Source: Dactylonectria macrodidyma
Lineage: Eukaryota > Ascomycota > Sordariomycetes > Hypocreales > Nectriaceae
Direction of reading: 5' to 3'
Assembly: GCA_020744425.1 (NCBI GenBank)
Contig: JAGMUV010000007.1
Coordinates: 2,480,001 to 2,544,000, forward strand
Length of the DNA: 64,000 bases
In this document: piece by piece, positions 55,119 through 64,000 of the stretch
Layout of the letters: every line of letters begins with the position of its first letter
Numbering within the stretch: the first letter of the stretch is position 1
Program-made: the position numbers and the translations under genes
Notes under the pieces: model-generated
What the model was told of the DNA's origin: nothing
The model's database searches: none
The model's input: the letters and a program-made list of their open reading frames with translations, nothing else

Positions 55119-58039
55119 TTATATCCGCGGTGAGCCGCCAGGATTATTCTCATTATGTTGGATTGAGGGCTGTGATGACCGACGGCGCGAGCCCATGATT
55201 TTAGCGCCGACCCCTCTGGTCACTTTTCCAAAAAATCCTTCCGTCTTTTCTTTGGGGGCACTTTGGTGACGTCTTCGCTGCGCGATAATTGCCTCCATTG
55301 GGGATAGCTCACCGTCTACCGGAACGTCTCTGAGGACAGGGGATGGATCCACCATTGTCTTAGCATCTGTGACGAACTCTAAGAAGATGGGATATCCTAG
55401 CGTCAGGGCATGGAGGGCGATGACGACGACGAAGGCAATTTTAACCGTGCCGCCGTTGGTGATTATCCCGTACATGACGAATGGGAAGAATGCCGGACCG
55501 GATGCGCCCATTGTGATGAAAGCAGCTGCTCGTTTTGTCCGTCGACCTTGACCTCGGAGGCCAATGGCAAAAATTAGCGGCCAGATGGGTCCTTCGAAGA
55601 AAAAGAACAAGACGATGGGCACGACGAGTAGGTTCGGGTTGGGTGGTGAGAGCACAACCGGAAGAAGCGCCAATATAAAGCACATGGTGATGCAGACGGT
55701 GAGGACCTTGCGAGGCGTTGGCAGATAGCGGCGGCCGACGGAGAAATAGGTGAATCCTGCAGCGAGGAATCGAGAGATGGCAAAAGCTGTATGCGCAATA
55801 AGTAAGTAGTCGGGGATCGAGAGGGCGATGCCTGGTGGCTTATCCGGGTCGGCCGAGTTGCTCGTCCCACTCGCCGCATCCTCGCCCGTATTCGCCTGGG
55901 ATGGGAGGATGGAAATCATCAAACTGCCAAAGTAGATGCTGCTGCTCTCCTGAGCTGCTACATACGTATATTGAGCCATTATTGCCAGAATCAGGCTCCA
56001 GGTGCGTAGTTGGAGACCGTTGGATTTCTTCTCCGGGTCGATGGGCAACCGCTGGGCTGACTCCTCAAGCTCGCTATCGTTCACCTCCGGTAGAGGCATA
56101 TAATAGAAAAAGAGAGCTAGGATAACGCAGAGCAAGGTAATGCCGAGATATGTCCATTGAACATTGATGAGTGTCATGCTCGTGGTGGTTTCCACGTCGG
56201 TGATACCCTTGAAAAATACCTTCTGTGCTAAGAGACCGCTGAGCACGCTGCCCACTCCTTGCAAACCCTGGGCAAGGAGCAGCCGTGTCTCGCCGTACTC
56301 TGCAGGTCCGCATAGAATCAAAAAGGCATTGGCGCCAACTTCCAGGACAGAGAGGCCGAAGCCGACAACGAAGTTGCTGAGCATGAAGCCTCCATACGAC
56401 TTCATGACGGCCGAGGGCCAAAATATAACGGTTCCAACGCCGTAGAAGCAGAGCCCTACGATGAAGGTCACCTTGAAACCACCCACGCTGTCGTTGCCGC
56501 CTCGCTTGTGGCGTCTCGATCGGTTATGTTCGTCTCGTCGGAGGATCCATTCGCCCACCAACAAAGGACCGAAAAAATACCCGCCACCAAAATACACACT
56601 TGTCATACCGAGCGTTTCTGCCTTGGTCATGCTGTTCACGGACGCAATGACATTGTTGAGAGTGTTCAAGAGGCCGTATGAAATACCCCACAGGACAAAG
56701 AGGATTGAGACAATCGTGCAGTACTTGAAGGACTCTCTCGCATTGCACTTGAGCATGCTTTTGGGTCGTGACATGTTGACGAATCCAAAATAAATGCCTT
56801 CCTCCTGAGACCCAGTGGAGGACGTCAGAGTAGTATCAGTGTTGACGGGAGGGCCTCTGGGTTGTGAAGCCGCACCGGGGTGGTCCATGAAGGGGGTCGT
56901 CAAGAACTCCATGGCGCTCATTGGGGCGCTAGAGTCGCCAAGAGGTGATTGCACACCGGGGAATGCGACTGCCGGCGGGGGCTGTATGCTGGCGCGGTTG
57001 CCAGTGGATGGCGTGTCTGAATCATTGGGCCCTTTAGATGAGCTGCTCCTCGTCCCATTGGGATCATACAGCATTGAGGGGAGAAGCTTCAGGACGAGGG
57101 GCTTGAGTGTGGGAACACAAGCGCAAGTCATACCGACGTTGACTTCAACGGCGCTCCACATGAGGGACAAGGAGGCATTCCAGGCAAAGTCGGCTTGGCC
57201 GCCAAACCTGGATTGAGAACCGCTAACGGAACCAGTGGGCGTGTCGGTGATGGCCTGCTGGAGGTAGTAAATGCGAACAACATCGACAACGGCGACGAAG
57301 ATGCCGACGGTGAAGGTGAGGACAAGAATGGTCTTCTGTCGCGAAGGTAGGCGCATACCTGTGAGGACAGGAATCGGTAGAGCAAGGATTGCCAAGTCGG
57401 TAACGATATTGACTGGAGAAGAGCAGATAAACTCAGTCAGGAGCGGAATACACTTGGCGGTGTCGTCGAATGAGGCGTCCCAGGCGGCTCGAGTAGGGTG
57501 GCATTGGAAGACGTTCATAAAGGTTAGAATGATGCCAGCAATGTTAACAATTGCAAGGGTAAGCCATGAGGCAAAGCGGAGGACGCGCTGGGTGTTTTTG
57601 GCGAGGCGCAAGTAGAAGATGAGAACTGAGGTTTTGGTGGCCATGAGGGCGGGATTCTGTATGGGTAGGTCGTGTCAGCAAGCGAGGATGAAGAATGATG
57701 GCGCATTGGGCAGAGAGGGCGTACGTAGAGGATGGAGAAGACATATTCGCAGCGGCGGAGGGCGGGTCGATGGCCTTCGGAGATGTTGTCGTCGTGTCGA
57801 CCGAGGCCATTGCGGACGCCGAAGCAGATGGTGAAGGAGAGGAAGAATGCGAAGAGCCATGCGAGCATCATGACGCGGTCGTCCCATGTAACATTGCGGA
57901 CGATAAAGGTGCGGCAGAAGATACGGGCAGCGACGAAGACAGTGGCGAGGACCAGAGTAGCGGCGGTTACGGCGAAGACAGCGGGCCCGCGGTCGGGGAA
58001 GCCGCCATCGTCCTGTAAGGACGAAGCCGAGTCGGACAT
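55119..58039 (-). CDS. Rhodopsin-domain and MFS (fucose-permease-like) fusion protein, 2 exons
   Basis: Exons 58039-57725 and 57656-55119 (intron 67 nt, GTACGC..ATACAG) encode 950 aa in one frame. Residues about 15-290 form a fungal rhodopsin/PTH11-like domain: FCRTFIVRNVTWDDRVMMLAW, YVFSILYNPALMATKTSVLIF (restored by the splice), VFQCHPTRAAWD, FICSSPVNIVTDLAILALP and VGMTCACVPTLKPLV. A Ser/Pro-rich linker (about 295-405) leads to a complete 12-helix MFS domain (about 410-860) of the fucose/glucose-permease-like type: CTIVSILFVLWGISYGLLNTL, MTSVYFGGGYFFGPLLVGEW, NAFLILCGPAEYGETRLLLAQ, LINVQWTYLGI and FFFFEGPIWPLIFAIGLRGQG. The tail is basic and Ser-rich. Exon 2 holds most of the rhodopsin half and the whole transporter, so the fusion is not an artefact of joining exons. 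A sensor-transporter (transceptor) role is speculative. Confidence 0.87.
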
Positions 58040-58466
58040 GTCGAGATGGGAGACATGGACTTGCTACAAGTTGGGAGGCAGCAAGAGGCTGGAGGAGCTT
58101 GGGGAGCTGGATTGGCGGGTGGATGCGCGTGCCATTTCCTCAAGAAGATCGCGGGGCTCGAGATGGACGGATACGTGAAATTGGTCCCAAAACTGGCGGA
58201 TGGTGGATGGCGTCCGAGGACAAAAAGGCGGATCAGGGCGAGAGCGGGATCAAGGCAAAGAACAATGTTTCGGGTCGGCAAGAAGGGTCTGCGGGAAAAA
58301 GCAAAACCAGTCGCCAAGAGCCCGTGGCTCAAGGATCAGGAAGAGAAACTGTCGATATAGCCGCGGCGTCTTTAGAGATGGAGAGACGGGAAGAAGTGGC
58401 GGAGTTTCGACTCGGTGCCGGGACGGCAGAAGCAACGATGAGCGAGAGACTTTGATGAGACGTCGA

Positions 58467-58511
58467 AAAGACCTCGACAAGACCTCGACAAGACCTTGAC
58501 AAGTCGACAAG
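58467..58511. repeat. Tandem repeat of an AAGACCTCGAC-like unit
   Basis: Three to four consecutive copies of an 11-bp unit with small changes (GACCTCGACAAGACCTCGAC and on to CTTGACAAGTCGACAAG), in the 5' flank of the rhodopsin-MFS gene. Confidence 0.75.
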
Positions 58512-58598
58512 ATCCCCGAAAAGGTGGGACGCGGAAAAGTGGATGATGGCAAGCCACCACCGACATGCAGCGAAGAAAGAGGCTAGCAAGCTAGTTTA

Positions 58599-58655
58599 AT
58601 GGCTGAATGATGGCTGATGGCTAATGGTTGATGGCTAATGGCAGATGGAGAATGG
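58599..58655. repeat. ATGGCTGATGGCTA-like tandem repeat
   Basis: Imperfect copies of a 7-bp core (ATGGCTA / ATGGCTG / ATGGTTG) repeated about seven times. Confidence 0.7.
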
Positions 58656-61600
58656 ATTATCGATGGCCATGGCTCAGCTGGAGGTGGAGACGCACGTCGG
58701 CATGGCGTCAGAAAAGCAAGTTGCTAGCAGAGTCCCAGAGACAAGAGGGGAGAGACGAGAGAATCGGGAGAGCAAGCGGTAAAACTAGCGGGAAAAAAAC
58801 CGGGCGCCCATTATAAAACGGGGTGGGAGAAAACGAGGTGCGAGAGTCGGTGGAGGACAAAGTGGAGAGGGATAAAAGAGGTGGAGGGAGGAGTTTGCTG
58901 ATGACAATAAGGTTGAACGGTTGGGCATTTTCTTGGACGAGGCTTGTTGATGGATGAGGCTTGGTCTGTCATGCGTGGTGGCAGACATGACCAAGTCCAA
59001 GACCGCCTTTGCCAGCAAATCGCGATGCCAGGGGTCCCGAAATTCGTTTTCGGCGAGCCGTGTAGACTACAATACTACTGTATTTGCGCGTGACTCTCTT
59101 CGCCAATTATGTATGCAGTGGCTTTGACACGCTCGCTCTCGCTTCGATGCGGCGGCAAACGTGGCCACCGGAGACGATTCCAACAAGTCCCAAGGGGAGT
59201 CGGGGATGGGATGGCAGCCCAAAACCCGCAACAACATCATTTATTAGCTGATCCATGATACGGTGTTCGTGCCTCAATAGAGGTGAATACTTATGTAATG
59301 CCCATTGCGTCCCGGCGCTACAAGGACCGGACGCTACAATCGTCGGTCCTTTTGATCCTCAACTGCAGAAGGAGCGACAATTTCAGGAGTCGAGCAAAAA
59401 GCATTAAGGTAAAATTTTCAAGCACTTGAGCCTGGGATTGGGCGAGAGCCGTCCTCAACTGGGGAATCCGGCTACATGGATTGCCAAGACGGACATGGGA
59501 TGCGCCGTTGCAGTTACGTACATTGCATGTTACCCTTCAGTCGCTCACACCAGAGGTATTACTATAGATGTACCGCACACTGGAATTGTACTGTAGAGTA
59601 ACACAACACATACACGCGCCAGCTCGAGATGGACCCGACGGAGCGGGTTATTCCCTGTCTGACGGGTCACGGGTGTGACGACGTTGCATTTGCCGTGCTG
59701 GGAAGACAAGATCCAACCACCATTTCTTTTAGAGAGAGAGCGAATTAAATTTTCATACATACCATAGTACATACAAACCACGAGCAAACGCGCAAAACAC
59801 GCAAAGGAGAAAAATGCCTCGTCGCCATGCTGCTCGACTGCTCGACGAACACCACCCGAGCGAGGGCTTTCACCTCCAACCCACCTAGCCTCGACACCCC
59901 GCAAAATGCCTTGCCGAAGTCACACAAAATCGCCATCCAACTCTATCTTTCCTCCGCCTCCCCGGGGAACCAACCCCCAACAGCATTAGCTCGCATCACA
60001 AACCAGTTCGCACTACGGAGGATGGTAAGACTGATAACACAAACCAGCAGTCGCCTCAGAGCAGCCGCCTGCAGAATGTGGTGCGGTTGGCTGACTGCGC
60101 CTTGTGTGTAGACTATGCATGCTTGATTGACAGCCCCCCGCGGCGGCGTACCAGTGTGACCACTGATCTTGTGACGTGGGGATTGAAATACTACGTACCT
60201 TAGTAAACAGTTGCTCGAGAGGAATCTCGGTGCCTGTTTCTGGCCAAGAAACCGATCATCCGACCCTGAGTCAGAACTGTCCCAACCACCACGACCCATC
60301 TTTGCTGCCGTCATCCACCAGAACGACCATGACCCAACTGAAAGAATTGCCATCCACAGCGGCAATTTTCTCGGAAGCTTACCCCGCCGAGGATTCCAAA
60401 TGCAACCTAGATGCCTACCTCATTGCTACCTATCCAAAGTGTCAATCAATTGGCCATTTCATACCCCTCGCTTCGGTTCGTCTGTCACTCGTGCGGGATG
60501 CCACACGCCTCGACGTCATAGCCATCCTTATCCGCTCCAGCGGGACGAGCACATTTTTAAGCTGAGACAACGGCTGGCTGTGTGGTTGACATCACCCCCA
60601 CTAATCTCTTTTGCCTCCCGCAACGCCTCAAACTACACGATAGGCAAGTATCACCACTCAACACCACACCTCCAATATTCCGTGGGCTGGCACTTGGCTG
60701 GCGAATCATAAATCCTCATTGCCAATTTGATGTCGGGCAACAGTTCCGCCCACACATCCATCCCCCCATCCCTCCATCACGCTCAACGTCTCTTAACTGA
60801 ATGCCCACCGTCACCTCTGGCGGGGAAGTCAAAACCTGCCCCAGTTCACACTTCGCGTTGGCCTTCGCCTCCTCACACCGCAACTACGCGGAAATCAATC
60901 TTCCAACTGCCTACGGCCACAGCTCTAACCAGGTATGTCGTGTTCGCGCTGGCTGCCGGCGAGCCCAGTGTAGCCGCGCTCGCTTGTTTCTCCCCCGAGA
61001 CACACACACACACGTATTGCCGTCGGTCCGCCCTCATCGTCCCTCGACTGTTGGGGTTCCGCCCAGACCACTCACTTCTCACCGTCACTGTTCGCCATCA
61101 GCCTAAGCAAGCTGCTGTCTCCGATCGTGCGTCCCGCTACCGATAAATGAGCGGTACCTGCTTGCAACTACCGGGCCGACTCACATTTGTCATCGTATCT
61201 AATTGTCGCGCGGCCAGCCAGCCACATAGACATTCGGTAAAGTGAAGCATTGTCTGATCCATCACTTCGGATGCCTTTCACTTTCCCAGTTGGCATGCTG
61301 GGGCCAAGAGATCAAGCTATCCGTTGACAGTGTGGCTTCAAGCCAAAACAGCCTCACTCCCGTAGTCATTGCTAGCTCCCACTTCAACCATGGCCAAGAC
61401 ACTAGGTCTCGTGGCCAAGAAAGCTTCTCATCCGATCGCTACCAAACTACACGCTAAAACTCGCAAAGGACGGCCTTTTGAATAGATGAGCTGACCGGAC
61501 TCCGGGCTCGGAGCCGGTCAAATCGGCCGTGAAGCCCGGATGTTTCGGCCTTTGGGCTCCGTCCACCCCCGGATCTGGATTACCAATCACAGAACAATAA

Positions 61601-61773
61601 TCCACCACGACCATCACCGCGATCATCATTCCATCCCAAACGCCCATTTCGCATCTCTAATTCAGAAATGAAGCACTTTGCAGGTTGAATTCATTCGTCG
61701 CCACTAAGGTTGTTCTTGATTACCGTCGTACGATCCTCCAAGATACGTTCCCTGATTGGGATCCCTAGACACC

Positions 61774-63834
61774 ATGGGCTCCGGCCGGGAACCTCCGACC
61801 ACCGGCCCCGATGCCGTCCCAACCACCGTCTTCACGCCCGCAGCGGACGGTCCGTTCCGTGACGATGCGACGGCGACGGAACAGACGCCTCTGTTACCGT
61901 CCAGCTCCAGTTCCAGCTCGGGGACACTCGGCGACGACTTGACCCCCCCAGAGGCCACCGACACCACCCTCCATCGCAACGGCTTCAAGGATGCCGCCTC
62001 CACTCCCTGTGTCGGCCCGTCAAGATCCGTTTGCATCGCTTTGAGTCTGTGGCTGCTTATATTCCTGCAAGGTACCCCAACCACGCGCATACCCGTGTCC
62101 CCATGGGATCCTCCCGAGTTCCATGGGGGTTCATGCACCTCGCGAGTATGCTGACGCTCTCTCCACCGAAATAGCCTCCAGCATGTCGGGCATGACCCTG
62201 ATCCAGGGCGCCATTGCCGCTGAGCTGAAAACCTATGACGCCGACACCATGTGGTTCAGCAGCGCCTATCTCATCCCCATGTCGTCTCTGGCTCCGTTGG
62301 CCGGCCGTCTTGCCACCATCTTCCCGCCGCGCAACCTCATCCTCTTGGTGGGGGTTCTGCTCTCCGCCGGCAACGGACTCTGTGCTTCTGCCAACTCCTT
62401 CGCCGTCTTCGTCGCCGGCCGTGTTGTTACCGGAGTCGGCGGCGCCGGTGTACTCACCCTGGCTGTCATTCTCGGACTTGAACTAACGAGCGAGCGGACT
62501 CGTGGTGTTGTTATAGGCTGCATCAACGCCTGTTTTACGACAGGCGTCTCAATCGGAGCCATTGTATATGGAGGACTGATGCCGTTCATTGGATGGGTAG
62601 GTCTTTGGCACCGTACTGCGTAAAGTAATACTCGACGATGGCTAATCAATCAAAGCGACCGCTGTTCTGGATACAGACTCCCCTTGCCTTACTTGCAGGC
62701 CTGGGCGTCTACATGAGCCTTCCCAGTACCGTGGAACTGGGGGCCGCTAACGGGGACTCCTGGAAGCGGAAGTTTACTCGTATCGACTACCTTGGAGCTG
62801 TCCTTCTTGTAAGCTGGCCTACGTCCTTCAATTGTCGAGTTCGAGCGCACATGTTCTAACACATCGAAACCGCGCAGGCTCTCACCATTGTTCTCTTCTT
62901 GTACGGCCTCGTAGGCGATATCAGGCCCCTACCAATACTTCTCTCCGCCGTCAGCCTCATCCTTTTCCTCGGCGTCGAATATCGCCTCGCCGCCGAGCCC
63001 ATCATCCCCATCAAGGTTCTCTCCTCTCGCGGTGCCCTCTTCTCGTGTCTTGCCCAGTTGGCCCTCATGTCCGCCCGCTGGAGTGTTCTCTTCTACGGTC
63101 CTGTCTTCATGCTTGCTGTCCGAGGCGCAGCGCCCGCAGTTGCGGGATCTATCCTCATCCCGACCAACTTAGGCTTTGGTATAGGAGGTATTGTCGTTGG
63201 CTGGCTGCATGTGCGTCGCAGCGGTGCCTTCTGGCTCCCGTCGATCGTGTCTATGGTCCTCTTCAGTGTCAGCTTGTACGCCCTCTCTGTGGTTGCTACT
63301 CCCAGCGTGCCAGTGGAGCTTTTCATTGTCATCGTTCTCGCCAACGGACTGGCAACCGGAGCTGGGCTCAACTACACTCTCGCACACCTTCTTCATCTCA
63401 GTCACGAGGACACGCGATATATTACCACAAGTCTACTGGGAACGTTCCGAGGCTTTGGGGGCAGCTTCGGCACGGCCATTGGCGGCGGAGTCTTCTACCG
63501 ACTCCTGCGCAACGAGCTGGTATCCGGCTACCTCAAGCTCGACGGTGGACACCAGCTCAGCGAAGAGCGAAGAAAGCTGATATCCAAACTTCTGGGAACA
63601 CCGGGGCTAGTGTTTGGCGGCGGCCTAGATGATGCGGACCGCCTCGTCGCGGTGGACGGCTACGCCGGCGCTTCGAGGGGTGTCTGGCGAGCAGCCGCAG
63701 CTCTGGGCATCGCCATGATTGCAATTCAGGCGGCGACGGGATGGACCGCGCCTCAAGAGGAGGGGTACGACGAGATTGGTCAAGAAGAGGCCAGAGCCAT
63801 CGTTACCGAGACCGAGGGCGTGGGCGAGGCTTAG
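61774..63834 (+). CDS. MFS exporter, DHA2 / vacuolar basic amino acid (Vba/Fnx1)-like, 4 exons
   Basis: Exons 61774-62071, 62175-62596, 62656-62808 and 62878-63834 (introns 103, 59 and 69 nt) encode 609 aa. A 90-residue hydrophilic Thr/Ser-rich N-terminus with an acidic dileucine-like TEQTPLLPSSS precedes TM1 (ALSLWLLIFLQASSMSGMT). Family markers: ADTMWFSSAYLIPMSSLAPLAGRLATIF (motif A region), VFVAGRVVTGVGGAGVLTLAV, RGVVIGCINACFTTGVSIG, PFIGWRPLFWIQTPLALLAG (motif C and the splice join) and SLLGTFRGFGGSFGTAIGGG near the end. About 14 hydrophobic helices. Related proteins export drugs at the plasma membrane or load basic amino acids into the vacuole (Vba1-3, Fnx1); the TEQTPLL motif would suit vacuolar sorting. 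The substrate cannot be told. Confidence 0.9.
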
Positions 63835-64000
63835 CTGAGGTCTAGCAGCAAGCTATTCAGATCTAAAGACGGCCGGTACACTATGGTGTGTCACGATAGC
63901 ATCCTGCTCTGACAAGTTCGAGGGCTACTATGTAAAAGGAGCATGGAAACAAAATCAGTTTCGTATCCATCAAGTTGCTTCAAAAGCGGTTCGTGTTCTG
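63835..64000. other. 3' flank of the MFS exporter gene
   Basis: No coding sequence seen before the window ends. Confidence 0.4.

Larger units (their letters stand above)
58040..61773. other. 3.7 kb divergent intergenic region
   Basis: Promoter region of the rhodopsin-MFS gene on one side and the DHA2 transporter gene on the other. No gene supported; open frames up to 166 codons are Ser/Pro/His-rich chance frames. Tandem repeats at 58467-58511 and 58599-58655, and a CT-rich leader before 61774. Confidence 0.45.

Overview
The window is nuclear DNA of a filamentous ascomycete, most likely a sordariomycete and possibly Hypocreales. This rests on many short spliceosomal introns (49-181 nt; GT..CTRAC-like..AG) and on fungus-specific families: RTA1, fungal rhodopsin/PTH11-like membrane proteins, an FHL1-type forkhead protein, a Boi-type SH3-SAM-PH scaffold, a MOT1 molybdate permease and a secreted tyrosinase. 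I cannot name the species. I rebuilt exon structures by hand; wherever I give a spliced model the exon lengths sum to a multiple of three and the joins restore family motifs.

Layout. 0.4-8.4 kb: a HAD hydrolase (+), a T5orf172/GIY-YIG-like protein (+) and a large three-exon SP-RING (MIZ) putative SUMO ligase (-). 8.4-12.7 kb is a long intergenic stretch. 12.7-20.4 kb: a Boi1/2-like polarity scaffold (+) convergent with an FHL1-like FHA-forkhead regulator (-). 21.3-22.7 kb: a MOT1-type molybdate transporter (-). 22.7-27.5 kb has no convincing gene. 27.5-31.8 kb: a 62-aa single-pass membrane microprotein (+), an alpha/beta-hydrolase lipase with a GC-AG intron (-) and an arrestin-like adaptor with PY motifs (-). 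34.2-37.3 kb: an RTA1 7-TM protein (+) convergent with a six-exon rhodopsin-domain protein (-). 37.4-42.9 kb is a 5.5 kb gene-poor block with short repeats.

42.9-50.6 kb: a seven-exon secreted tyrosinase (+), an unrecognised coiled-coil protein (+) and two divergently transcribed short-chain dehydrogenases. 52.9-54.8 kb: a ferric-reductase-like flavocytochrome (+) whose first exon carries an apparent one-base frameshift. 55.1-58.0 kb: the most unusual gene, a single reading frame that joins a fungal rhodopsin-type 7-TM domain to a complete fucose-permease-like MFS transporter (-). 61.8-63.8 kb: a DHA2/Vba-type MFS exporter (+).

The first half is mainly housekeeping and regulatory genes. The second half (34-64 kb) is richer in membrane, transport and redox genes and has long gene-free gaps, as in the accessory parts of fungal chromosomes. 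I see no polyketide, peptide or terpene synthase, so I do not call a secondary-metabolite cluster. No tRNA, rRNA, CRISPR array, viral element or intact transposon was recognised.
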